Part shown: piece by piece, positions 56,330-64,000 of the stretch | Layout: each line of letters opens with the position of its first letter | Numbering within the stretch: position 1 is the first letter of the stretch | From: Cytophagales bacterium UBA2561 | GTDB lineage: Bacteria; Bacteroidota; Bacteroidia; Cytophagales; Thermoflexibacteraceae | Length of the DNA stretch: 64,000 nucleotides | Assembly (NCBI GenBank): GCA_002340355.1 | Contig: DDLX01000028.1 | Span: 310,001 to 374,000 of the forward strand | Direction of reading: 5' to 3' | Position numbers and translations under genes: made by a program | Notes under the pieces: model-generated | Seen by the model: the letters and a program-made list of their open reading frames with translations, nothing else | Database searches by the model: none | What the model was told of the DNA's origin: nothing

Positions 56330-57277
56330 ATGAAACAATTCACCCAAGTTGCGGACTTACCCAATTTAGAAGTAGCCATTCAGGAAGCAATAACAGTTAA
56401 GAAAGCTCCTTTTATTCACCAACATCTAGGCAAAAATAAAACACTAGGTTTAGTATTTATGAATCCCAGTTTACGAACTCGCCTTAGTTCACAAGTTGCA
56501 GGGCAAAACTTGGGAATGTCTGTTATCGTTCTGAATATCACTAAGGAAGGTTGGCAACTCGAAACCCAAGACGGGGTAGTAATGAATGGAGATAAAGCAG
56601 AACACGTCAAGGATGCTATCGGAGTTATCGGGCAGTATGTCGATATTTTGGGAGTACGTTCTTTTCCAAAATTGGAGAATGCTCAGGAAGATTATTCAGA
56701 AAAAATATTATTGGATTTTGTCAAATATGCAGGTGTTCCTGTCGTCAGTTTGGAATCAGCTACACGACATCCCTTACAATCCTTTGCTGATGTTTTGACT
56801 ATTGAGGAGCATAAAAAAATAGCAAAGCCAAAAGTTGTGTTAACATGGTCACCACATCCAAGAGCTTTGCCCCAAGCCGTTCCCAATTCTTTTGCCGAAT
56901 GGATGAACGCAATGGATTATGAATTTGTCATTACACACCCCAAAGGCTATGAACTTCATGAAGCCTTTACACAGAATGCCAAAATTGAGTATGACCGTCA
57001 GAAAGCCTTTGAAGGAGCTGATTTTATTTATGCTAAAAACTGGTCTTCATTCCATGATTATGGCAAAATCTTGAGCCAAGATGCCACTTGGACAGTTGAT
57101 CAAAAAAGTATGCAGTGGACTAATCAAGCTCATTTTATGCACTGCTTACCTGTTCGCCGAAATGTCATTGTAACTGATGATGTAATTGATAGTCCTCAAT
57201 CCTTGATTTTGGAGCAAGCAAAAAATCGGACGATTAGTATGCAGACCATACTCAAAAGAATGTTAGAAAATCTATAA
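56330..57277 (+). CDS. argF': N-acetyl- or N-succinylornithine carbamoyltransferase (ArgF' type)
   Basis: The 315-residue protein has the transcarbamylase carbamoyl-phosphate motif in the form 'MNPSLRTRLSSQVAGQNLGM', where classical OTCases have S-T-R-T-R. It also has the ornithine-side motif 'HCLPVRRNV' and 'SATRHPLQSFADVLTI'. This S-L-R-T-R form is typical of the Bacteroidota acetyl/succinyl-ornithine enzymes of arginine synthesis, not ordinary OTCase. Whether the acyl group is acetyl or succinyl depends on a loop residue near 'GDKAEHVKD' that I cannot call with certainty. It is probably first in a three-gene run with the beta-lactamase and lspA genes (53 and 57 bp gaps). Confidence 0.9.
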   Translation: MKQFTQVADLPNLEVAIQEAITVKKAPFIHQHLGKNKTLGLVFMNPSLRTRLSSQVAGQNLGMSVIVLNITKEGWQLETQDGVVMNGDKAEHVKDAIGVIGQYVDILGVRSFPKLENAQEDYSEKILLDFVKYAGVPVVSLESATRHPLQSFADVLTIEEHKKIAKPKVVLTWSPHPRALPQAVPNSFAEWMNAMDYEFVITHPKGYELHEAFTQNAKIEYDRQKAFEGADFIYAKNWSSFHDYGKILSQDATWTVDQKSMQWTNQAHFMHCLPVRRNVIVTDDVIDSPQSLILEQAKNRTISMQTILKRMLENL

Positions 57278-57330
57278 AAAAATTTTATGCGTACCTGTTT
57301 TCATAACAAATCCTTTAAAATTGTAAATTA

Positions 57331-58161
57331 ATGAAGGTTTATTTTTTGATTTTCCTTTCTTTCTTAGGGATTTCTTGTTCGAATAATTTCCATAAATCTA
57401 TTTCGACTAATCAATTTCAGATTCCTAAATTTCAGCATATTTTAGACTCTGCCCAATTAAAAGGAACAATATTAATTTATGATTTTCGACAGAAAAAATA
57501 TTATTCTAATAATTTCAAAAGTGCTAAAGTAGGTAAAATTCCTGCTTCCACTTTTAAGATTCCAAATTCCATCATAGCACTCGAAACAGGAATTGTTCAA
57601 AGTGACAGCACTTGGCTCAAATGGGATGGTATAGAACGAGATATTTCCGTCTGGAATCAGGATTTACGTTTGAGGGATGCTTTTCACTTCTCGTGTGTAC
57701 CTTGTTATCAGGAAGTTGCTCGAAAAATTGGTACAAAACGTATGACCGAATTTATCGGAAAATTAAATTATGGAACTATCAAATTGGATGCTAACTCAAT
57801 TGATATTTTTTGGTTGAGAGGTAAATCTCAAATTACACCTTTCCAGCAAATTGATTTTTTAAGGCGGCTCTATACCCAAGAACTTCCTATTTCAAAACGC
57901 ACTTTTGAATTGATGAAAAGTATCATGGTCATTCAACAAAATGAAGACTGGATATTAAGTGGAAAAACAGGCGCATCAACTCAAAATCAAGTAAATAATG
58001 GTTGGTTTGTGGGCTATGTCGAACTAAAAGGTAAAGTTTATTTCTTTGCCACCAACATAGAACCAACTTCCAAATTTGATATGAAATATTTTTTTACGAG
58101 CCGAAAAACGGTTACGTTCGAAGCCTTTAAACAAATCGGTATTTATGGATTATCTAATTAA
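57331..58161 (+). CDS. Class D beta-lactamase homologue (lipoprotein)
   Basis: The 276-residue protein has a lipobox GISC (Cys16) and the OXA-type motifs: the active-site tetrad S73-T-F-K76 ('IPASTFKIPNS'), S121-x-V123 ('FSCVP'), Y147-G-T in place of YGN, W161 ('FWLRG') and K212-T-G214 ('LSGKTGAS'). These match class D serine beta-lactamases and related transpeptidase-like proteins. The YGT change and the lipoprotein anchor are less usual. A resistance role is not assured; it could be a chromosomal, non-resistance member. It sits between argF' and lspA, probably co-transcribed. Confidence 0.88.
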   Translation: MKVYFLIFLSFLGISCSNNFHKSISTNQFQIPKFQHILDSAQLKGTILIYDFRQKKYYSNNFKSAKVGKIPASTFKIPNSIIALETGIVQSDSTWLKWDGIERDISVWNQDLRLRDAFHFSCVPCYQEVARKIGTKRMTEFIGKLNYGTIKLDANSIDIFWLRGKSQITPFQQIDFLRRLYTQELPISKRTFELMKSIMVIQQNEDWILSGKTGASTQNQVNNGWFVGYVELKGKVYFFATNIEPTSKFDMKYFFTSRKTVTFEAFKQIGIYGLSN

Positions 58162-58218
58162 TCTATAATAACGTAGAAAGATGTAAAGTCTGTATATTAG
58201 AAGGTATTCATAAAATAA

Positions 58219-58812
58219 ATGAAATATTCTACGATTTATTTATTAGTTTTTGGAATTATTTTGTTTGACCAAACTCTAAAACTCAGCGTCCATTTTCAAA
58301 TGGATTATGGTTATATCGGCGAAATTTCAATAGTAGGAAACTGGTTTAAACTACATTATGTCCTAAACTCGGGGATGGCTTTTGGCTTAGAACTGAACCA
58401 AAAGTATGGAAAACTGATTTTAACTTCCTTTCGAATATTAATCGTTTTAGGAATTGGATGGTATTTAAAACGTTTGATTTTCAGGAAATTACATCGCGGA
58501 TTTATTTTCTCAATTGCTTTAGTTTTGGCGGGAGCTATTGGCAACGTACTGGATAGTATTTTTTATGGCGTTTTCTTGGACAATGCTGTTTTAATAGAAC
58601 ATCCTCCTTTTTTGTATCCTTGGGGACACGGACAAGTGATTGATATGTTTTATCTTGATGTTTGGCAAGGTCAAATCCCAGAAAATTTCCCAATTTGGGG
58701 CGGAAGTTATATCGCTTTATTTCCGATTTTTAACCTTGCCGACTTATCAATTTTGGTAGGTATTTTTCAAATCATGCTTTTTCAGCACAAATTCTTTCGT
58801 TCCCTCAATTAG
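58219..58812 (+). CDS. lspA: Lipoprotein signal peptidase (signal peptidase II)
   Basis: The 197-residue protein has four membrane helices. The catalytic aspartates are D142 in 'GQVIDMFYLD' and D175 in 'FNLADLSI', and 'LNSGMAFGL' and 'AGAIGNVLDS' are also conserved. An insertion of about 20 residues between 'GNVLD' and the first catalytic Asp ('LIEHPPFLYPWGHG') is typical of Bacteroidota LspA. It cleaves the signal peptide of lipidated prolipoproteins in the inner membrane. It is third in the run after the class D homologue. Confidence 0.92.
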   Translation: MKYSTIYLLVFGIILFDQTLKLSVHFQMDYGYIGEISIVGNWFKLHYVLNSGMAFGLELNQKYGKLILTSFRILIVLGIGWYLKRLIFRKLHRGFIFSIALVLAGAIGNVLDSIFYGVFLDNAVLIEHPPFLYPWGHGQVIDMFYLDVWQGQIPENFPIWGGSYIALFPIFNLADLSILVGIFQIMLFQHKFFRSLN

Positions 58813-58824
58813 TATAAAACATAT

Positions 58825-59775
58825 TTAAAGTTGCATATATCCCTGTTGAATACGCTCATTAATTTTGTACATATTCTCCAATGTTTCACCTAGAAATTTC
58901 TGTAAATCATCTGAAATTTCACTATAATCCAAAAACTTGTAATAACTCGCATTTTTCTCAATAAAAAATTCCAAACTATCAGGAGAACGAGTTTTTTGTA
59001 AACTAATATCATTGACATAATTTTTGACTTCATTCACATTGAAGGCAATGGAACGAGGAAAATTAGGATTAATAATCAAAAATTCACAAATATGTTTTTG
59101 TCTCAAAGGTGGATTATAAAACCGATGATACATATCAAAAGCCTCTAATGCCTTGAGTGTAATTGTCCACTGATAATTTTCGATAGGCTTTGCATTCTGG
59201 TCTTTCAAAGCCATATTAATCGAAAAAATATCATATAATTTGCTACTCAAAATACGTGTAATCTGAACAGCACGCTCAAGATGAATTCCTAGATTCATCA
59301 TTGCATAGACATTATCATGAATTAGTGTATCATACATATTTGCCCGAATCACTGCACAATATCGTATTGCCCTAAAACACAAGTCATAAAGTCCTCTAGT
59401 TTGGAAAACATCAATAGGATAATTTTCCATAAAATGATAATATTTATTAATAGATTCCCACAACTCGGCTGAAATACTACTACGAATACTTCGGGTATTT
59501 TCTCGCCCTGCACGTACAAAAGAAATGATGGAGTACGGATTTTCTTTATCCAAAGCCACCTTGAATAATACCTCTTCTTCGGAGAGTTTTTTGTCTTCAT
59601 CCTTATCCACAATGCCCCCCATATTCATAATTGATTTTAGCACAAAATGCTTATTTTGACTCATAGGCGCATCTAAGGTTGAGAAATATTGCACATTTAG
59701 ATACCGTGCTAGATGTTCGCTACGCTCTACGTATCGTCCCATCCAATATAAAGAATTTGCAACTCTGGATAACAT
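58825..59775 (-). CDS. Alpha-E domain protein (DUF403)
   Basis: The 316-residue all-helical protein opens 'MLSRVANSLYWMGRYVERSE' and has 'ARENTRSIRSSISAELWESI' and 'NLGIHLERAVQITRIL', diagnostic of the alpha-E family. These proteins almost always accompany a circularly permuted ATP-grasp ligase, as here (the gene at 60004-61473 lies upstream on the same strand, 228 bp away). The pair is thought to make or modify a peptide, sometimes with a transglutaminase or an NTN hydrolase, which are not visible in the window. Confidence 0.92.
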   Translation of the reverse strand: MLSRVANSLYWMGRYVERSEHLARYLNVQYFSTLDAPMSQNKHFVLKSIMNMGGIVDKDEDKKLSEEEVLFKVALDKENPYSIISFVRAGRENTRSIRSSISAELWESINKYYHFMENYPIDVFQTRGLYDLCFRAIRYCAVIRANMYDTLIHDNVYAMMNLGIHLERAVQITRILSSKLYDIFSINMALKDQNAKPIENYQWTITLKALEAFDMYHRFYNPPLRQKHICEFLIINPNFPRSIAFNVNEVKNYVNDISLQKTRSPDSLEFFIEKNASYYKFLDYSEISDDLQKFLGETLENMYKINERIQQGYMQL

Positions 59776-60003
59776 AATTTAATCAAATAAAGGTCGTTAA
59801 TGGGAATAGATCTTAATATAATTTGTCTTTAGGATTATAAACCAATTGATATTCAAATGTTTAGTAAAAAACGTAATTCTAAACTTTATCACAATGAAAA
59901 TTCCATAGTTAGAAGCTCGTCATCATCTTCAAATATAGGATTTTCTCTCAAAAGAGACTGTTTTTCGGAAAAATACAAAATCAAAATAGTGATTTTCAAT
60001 TAT

Positions 60004-61473
60004 TTAGCTTTCAACAATCCACGTATCTTTTGAGCCACCACCTTGTGATGAATTAACAATTAAACTACCTCTTTTGAGGGCTACCCGTGAAAGTCCACCT
60101 TGCAAAACAAACTGGGTATTTTTACCCAATAATGTAAAGGTTCGCAAATCAATATGACGAGGTTCAAACGTATTTTCATCCTCAATAAATGTAGAATGTA
60201 CACTAAGCCCCATAATAGGTTGTGCAATATATTCTCTAGGATTATCCTTGATTTTGTCTTTCAATTCTGCTATTTCGGCTTTGCTCAATTGTGTTCCAAT
60301 ACAAACCCCATAGCCCCCTGATTGATCAACAGGTTTAACGACTAAATTGGCTACATTTTCCAGAACATATTTTCTATCATCCTCTCTTTCACATAGATAA
60401 GTAGGAACATTTTTGATAATTGGCTCTTCGTTAAGGTAATATTTGATAATATCAGGAACATAACGATATACGGCTTTATCATCCGAAATGCCTGTACCTG
60501 GTGCATTGACAATGGTTACATTTCCAGCGCGATAAGCCGACATAATTCCTGCTACACCCAAAACTGACTCTGAATTAAAGGCTAAGGGATCAAGAAAATC
60601 ATCATCTACACGCCGATAGACCACATCAATTTTCTTAGGTCCGTAGATGGTTTTCATATACAAGAAATTATTCTCCACAAATAAATCTGAGCCTTCCACC
60701 AAGTCAATCCCCATGGTTTGTGCTAAAAATGAATGCTCGTAATAAGCTGAATTATAAACCCCTGGAGTCAAAACAACACAATGTGGCTGGTCTTCTGCTT
60801 CGGGTGCCACAGATTGCAACATACTCAATAGTTCCTGCGGATATTCGGCAACAGTCCGCACATGATTATACTGAAAAATGTTAGATAGGGTACGTTTCAT
60901 CGTTACTCGATTCGATAAAACATAACTTACTCCCGATGGACACCGTAAATTATCTTCCAGTACATAAAATTCACCATCCGTATGTTTGATAACATCTGTT
61001 CCACAAATATGACAGAAAACCCCACCAACAGGCATAATACTATTCATATCTTCACAATAATTTGCCGAAGAGAAAATTAGTTCAGATGGAACAACCTTAT
61101 CTTTTAAGATTTTCTTGTCTGTATACACATCTTTCACAAACTCGTTTAAGGCAATGTTTCGTTGAATTACGCCTTCGTGTAATTTATCCCACTCTTCAGC
61201 AGGAATAATACGTGGAAATAAGTCGAATGGAAAGATTCGTTCCGTACCTTGCTTATTGTTTTTTGAGTAAACGGCATATGTAATTCCCTGATTTAGAAAA
61301 GATAACTTGGCGTACTCATTTAACAATTTGAGATCAGCGACTTCAAGGCTCTGAAAGTGTTCATAAATATTTTGATAATAATCATGCACTTGCCCCTTTG
61401 AATTCACCACTTCATCAAAAAGATGATCAGATGTAACGTAACTTGCAAAAACATTTGTCGAGCTATCTTGCAT
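60004..61473 (-). CDS. Circularly permuted ATP-grasp type 2 protein (DUF404/DUF407)
   Basis: The 489-residue protein has the family hallmarks: 'FPFDLFPRIIPAEEWDKLHE', 'EDNLRCPSGVSYVLSNRVTM', 'VVLTPGVYNSAYYEHSFLA', 'DVVYRRVDDDFLDPL' and 'VKPVDQSGGYGVCIG'. It ends 'ALKRGSLIVNSSQGGGSKDT'. These are ATP-dependent carboxylate-amine or peptide ligases with a permuted order of the ATP-binding elements. It is the upstream partner of the alpha-E gene, so the two likely act together on an unknown peptide. Confidence 0.92.
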   Translation of the reverse strand: MQDSSTNVFASYVTSDHLFDEVVNSKGQVHDYYQNIYEHFQSLEVADLKLLNEYAKLSFLNQGITYAVYSKNNKQGTERIFPFDLFPRIIPAEEWDKLHEGVIQRNIALNEFVKDVYTDKKILKDKVVPSELIFSSANYCEDMNSIMPVGGVFCHICGTDVIKHTDGEFYVLEDNLRCPSGVSYVLSNRVTMKRTLSNIFQYNHVRTVAEYPQELLSMLQSVAPEAEDQPHCVVLTPGVYNSAYYEHSFLAQTMGIDLVEGSDLFVENNFLYMKTIYGPKKIDVVYRRVDDDFLDPLAFNSESVLGVAGIMSAYRAGNVTIVNAPGTGISDDKAVYRYVPDIIKYYLNEEPIIKNVPTYLCEREDDRKYVLENVANLVVKPVDQSGGYGVCIGTQLSKAEIAELKDKIKDNPREYIAQPIMGLSVHSTFIEDENTFEPRHIDLRTFTLLGKNTQFVLQGGLSRVALKRGSLIVNSSQGGGSKDTWIVES

Positions 61474-61957
61474 AATGGTGTATGATTTTAGTATTTAATT
61501 GGTAACTGTTATCAAAACACAGCAGTTTAGGATGTAAAGATACACACTAACATTTGAAATAAAAAACCTGTATAATTTGATTTTCATATAAAAAAGTAGC
61601 ACAAAGGGCATTTATTTACCCTATTAAAACTATAAAAACAAATTAAATTTTATTTTTGGGTATAAATATAGCTTAATACTACTTAAATTATTTTTTTTAT
61701 TTCTATTTCTTGTCAAGATAATTACTTTAACATAAGTCTGAAATCGCAACCTTAATATTAGTTACGAAAATTTTCTTACTCAGAAAGTATGCTTGTAACT
61801 TCGGAAATATCTCCGTATTTTTACCCAATAAGTCTGTTAAGAAATGAAATTAGACTATTTTTTAGCAGAAAAAAAGGCAAATTGACTTATTTCTATCTAT
61901 TTTTACTCCATAAAAGTCTAACACATTTTATTCCTCTGGTCTAAAAATTCTTCTGAG
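61474..61957. other. AT-rich divergent intergenic region
   Basis: This gap of about 480 bp lies between the ATP-grasp gene and the PAS kinase. TAACTTCG at 61796-61803 is one base off the -7 consensus and could serve the kinase, giving a leader of about 155 nt. I see no reading frame, RNA gene or repeat. Confidence 0.45.
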
Positions 61958-64000
61958 ATGACAAATTCCGAATCTACCCATTTGATGGAAATTCGTACTT
62001 TCGAACTAGAAACAGAACTAGAACGCTTAAAAACAGAAAATCAGCACTTACGCCAATTAAATGGCATCCATCAAAAGGAGCAGTTATTTCAGGATATGTT
62101 TTTATATAACAATGCTATACAACTCATCATTGAACCGAAAACAGGTAAAATCCAAGAGGCAAATTATGCTGCTGTTGCGTTTTATGGTTACTCTTTAGAC
62201 GAATTTAAAAAACTTAGTATTCATGATCTAAACTTACTTCCAAAAGACAATATACAGAATCATATCCAAGAAGCTCAGAGACGAAAACAAAACTGTTTTC
62301 GATTTCGACACCGACTTGCCAATTTAAAAATTCGAGATGTTGAAGTTTATTCAACTCCTGTTTTTTATGCAAATAAGATGTGTTTGTTTTCTATTATCCA
62401 CGATATTACTGAACAAGAGCAAACCCGAGAACGCCTCCGAGAAAGTGAAGAACGTTATAAAAAATTATCAAATTTGACTTTTGAAGGCATTGTATTAATT
62501 CATGAAAATCATACTATTTTTGATGTAAACGCTTCGTTTTTGAGGATGTTTGGTTATAAGCGCACAGAAGTTATAGGAAAGTCTTTTTTGAAATTCATTA
62601 ATCAAGATTATCATAAAAAAGTAAGCCATAACCTTTTACACCACCGTACTAAGCCTTATGAAATGAATGCTGTACATGCTTCAGGAAAAATTCTTTTTAT
62701 GGAGCTGGAAAGTAAAAACATTGAAGAAAATGGTGAAGTAACACAAGTTATTGCGCTACGAAATATTACTGAACGAAAAAAAGCACAGCTAGAATTACGC
62801 CGTATTTATCAGCACCAACAAACCATTATGGATACTGTGCCGATTGGAATTGGATTCATGACCAAACAGCGTTTTATTTTTGTTAATAATGCACTTACGA
62901 CTATTTTTGGTTATCGATCTGACGAGTTAATTAATCAAAGCATTAAAAAATTATATGCTAAGAAGAAAACCTATGAATATATTGGGCAAAATGCCTATCC
63001 AATGATTTCGCGAGGAAAGACCTTCAAGGATGAGTGCTTGATGATTACAAAACAAGGACAAGTCTTCTGGTGTGAAGTAACGGGTAGAATGGTTTCCAAA
63101 GACGAAAACGCCTCAATTTGGACATTTGAAAACGTAAATCGGCGCAAAAAAAATGAAATTGTACTACATCAAACCTATAGTAATCTGAAAGTTTCAGAAA
63201 AAGCCATCAAGGATAAAAATGCCGCCCTAACCAAAGCCTACGATGAGCTACGCAATACCCAAAGTCAATTAGTACAATCGGAGAAGATGGCTTCACTCGG
63301 ACAATTAACCGCAGGAATTGCCCACGAAATGAATAATCCCTTAAATTTCATTTATGCAGGAGCAGATGCCCTGAGTTATAATTTAGAGGATTTTTATAAA
63401 ATTTATGAAGCTTACCAAAGTATCACTCCTGAGAATATAGTCGAAAAATTAGCTGAAATCGAGATACTTACGGAAGACTACGATAGTGATTTTGATTTTA
63501 AGAATGAGTTTTTTTCTGTTTTAAATGATATTCAATCAGGTGCAAGCCGTTTGAGTGAAATCATACAATCATTACGAATCTTTACTCGTAGAGACGAAGC
63601 AACCTTGAAAAAATCAGATATTCATGAGAATTTGAATGCAACCTTATTACTCTTGCGCCGAAAGCATGAAGAATGTCAGATTGAAATTATTCGGCATTTC
63701 GATGAAACTATTCCTCCGTTAGAATGTTTTTTTGGAAAGCTAAACCAAGCATTTGTAAATATTCTTAATAATGCACTAGAAGCCCAAGCTCAGCAAATCC
63801 ATATTACTACCTCACTCGAAACTATTGCAGAACGAAAATATGTCCAAATTATCTTTCAGGATAATGGAAATGGTATTGATTATCAATCGTATAAAAAAAT
63901 ATTTGACCCCTTCTTTTCGACTAAAACTAACCATAAAGGTTTGGGGTTATCAATGGTTTATGAGATTATTCAGGAACATGCTGGATTTATTATTGTCAAT
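61958..64000 (+). CDS. PAS-repeat sensor histidine kinase, 3' end outside window
   Basis: An ATG at 61958 opens a frame that runs unbroken to the right edge (681 codons). After a short coiled coil come three PAS domains (about 40-155, 160-280 and 285-405). A HisKA domain follows with phosphoacceptor H456 in 'LGQLTAGIAHEMNNPLNFIY'. The HATPase_c domain has the N-box 'FVNILNNALEA' (about 598), G1 'DNGNGID' (about 635), F-box 'DPFFSTKTNHKG' and G2 'GLGLS' (about 661). No membrane segment is seen, so it is probably a cytoplasmic sensor. The remaining C-terminus is beyond the window, so an attached receiver domain cannot be excluded. Confidence 0.92.
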   Translation, partial: MTNSESTHLMEIRTFELETELERLKTENQHLRQLNGIHQKEQLFQDMFLYNNAIQLIIEPKTGKIQEANYAAVAFYGYSLDEFKKLSIHDLNLLPKDNIQNHIQEAQRRKQNCFRFRHRLANLKIRDVEVYSTPVFYANKMCLFSIIHDITEQEQTRERLRESEERYKKLSNLTFEGIVLIHENHTIFDVNASFLRMFGYKRTEVIGKSFLKFINQDYHKKVSHNLLHHRTKPYEMNAVHASGKILFMELESKNIEENGEVTQVIALRNITERKKAQLELRRIYQHQQTIMDTVPIGIGFMTKQRFIFVNNALTTIFGYRSDELINQSIKKLYAKKKTYEYIGQNAYPMISRGKTFKDECLMITKQGQVFWCEVTGRMVSKDENASIWTFENVNRRKKNEIVLHQTYSNLKVSEKAIKDKNAALTKAYDELRNTQSQLVQSEKMASLGQLTAGIAHEMNNPLNFIYAGADALSYNLEDFYKIYEAYQSITPENIVEKLAEIEILTEDYDSDFDFKNEFFSVLNDIQSGASRLSEIIQSLRIFTRRDEATLKKSDIHENLNATLLLLRRKHEECQIEIIRHFDETIPPLECFFGKLNQAFVNILNNALEAQAQQIHITTSLETIAERKYVQIIFQDNGNGIDYQSYKKIFDPFFSTKTNHKGLGLSMVYEIIQEHAGFIIVN

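Noticed and set aside
61474..61957. tRNA or structured RNA in the right-hand gap
   Set aside because: No T-loop consensus or cloverleaf pairing could be found by eye here or in other gaps.

Overview
The window reads as chromosomal DNA from an AT-rich member of the Bacteroidota, most likely the Cytophagales. Several independent signs point there. One protein has a type IX secretion (T9SS) type A C-terminal domain and another has a gliding-motility-type C-terminal domain. Promoters fit the Bacteroidota -7 element TAnnTTTG. Other family-level markers are a DUF2723 membrane protein, a BatA-like VWA protein, a LytTR regulator beside a TPR histidine kinase, an ArgF'-type transcarbamylase and a lipoprotein signal peptidase with a Bacteroidota-type insertion. 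The exact genus cannot be fixed from the sequence alone. I saw no rRNA, tRNA or CRISPR array.

Positions 1-9.4 kb are accessory and visibly eroding. They hold a Sel1-repeat protein cut by the window edge, two small envelope proteins, a CAP-domain remnant, an HTH-only LuxR protein, a Uma2 nuclease, and an intact LytTR response regulator whose TPR histidine kinase partner is a pseudogene. Around that kinase are a cluster of triloop palindromes, two near-identical copies of a small predicted secreted peptide gene and two copies of a 98-bp promoter-region repeat. An AAA/PD-(D/E)XK protein and a broken FtsK-like ATPase fragment follow.

Positions 9.4-26.7 kb carry envelope and surface functions: an outer-membrane protein, endonuclease V, a LolC/E-type permease, a WG-repeat protein, two giant secreted proteins (1499 and 1805 residues) and a BNR/sialidase-fold protein.

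Positions 26.9-30.8 kb are a sulfur or persulfide cluster: two single rhodaneses, a DUF6132-like membrane peptide and an ETHE1/CstB-like metallo-beta-lactamase fused to two rhodanese domains. A CCG-domain Fe-S protein follows.

Positions 30.9-54.5 kb are mostly housekeeping or signalling: a TPR protein, polyphosphate glucokinase, a family 2 glycosyltransferase, a SurA-like double-parvulin PPIase, a low-molecular-weight tyrosine phosphatase, an opine-dehydrogenase-like protein, DUF2723, a TPR-SpoIIE phosphatase, PlsC, a TPM protein, PurF, AsnB, a DtxR/MntR regulator and a BatA pair. A 175-bp non-autonomous element (MITE) sits at 34081-34255.

Positions 54.7-64 kb hold a lipoprotein, a STAS-like protein, the transcarbamylase, a class D beta-lactamase homologue, LspA, the alpha-E/ATP-grasp peptide-ligase-type pair, and a PAS histidine kinase running off the right edge.

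No single undescribed system is proven. The strongest leads are the duplicated and partly deleted kinase locus with its palindromes (3.9-6.6 kb), the MITE, and the sulfur cluster with a dead rhodanese domain.
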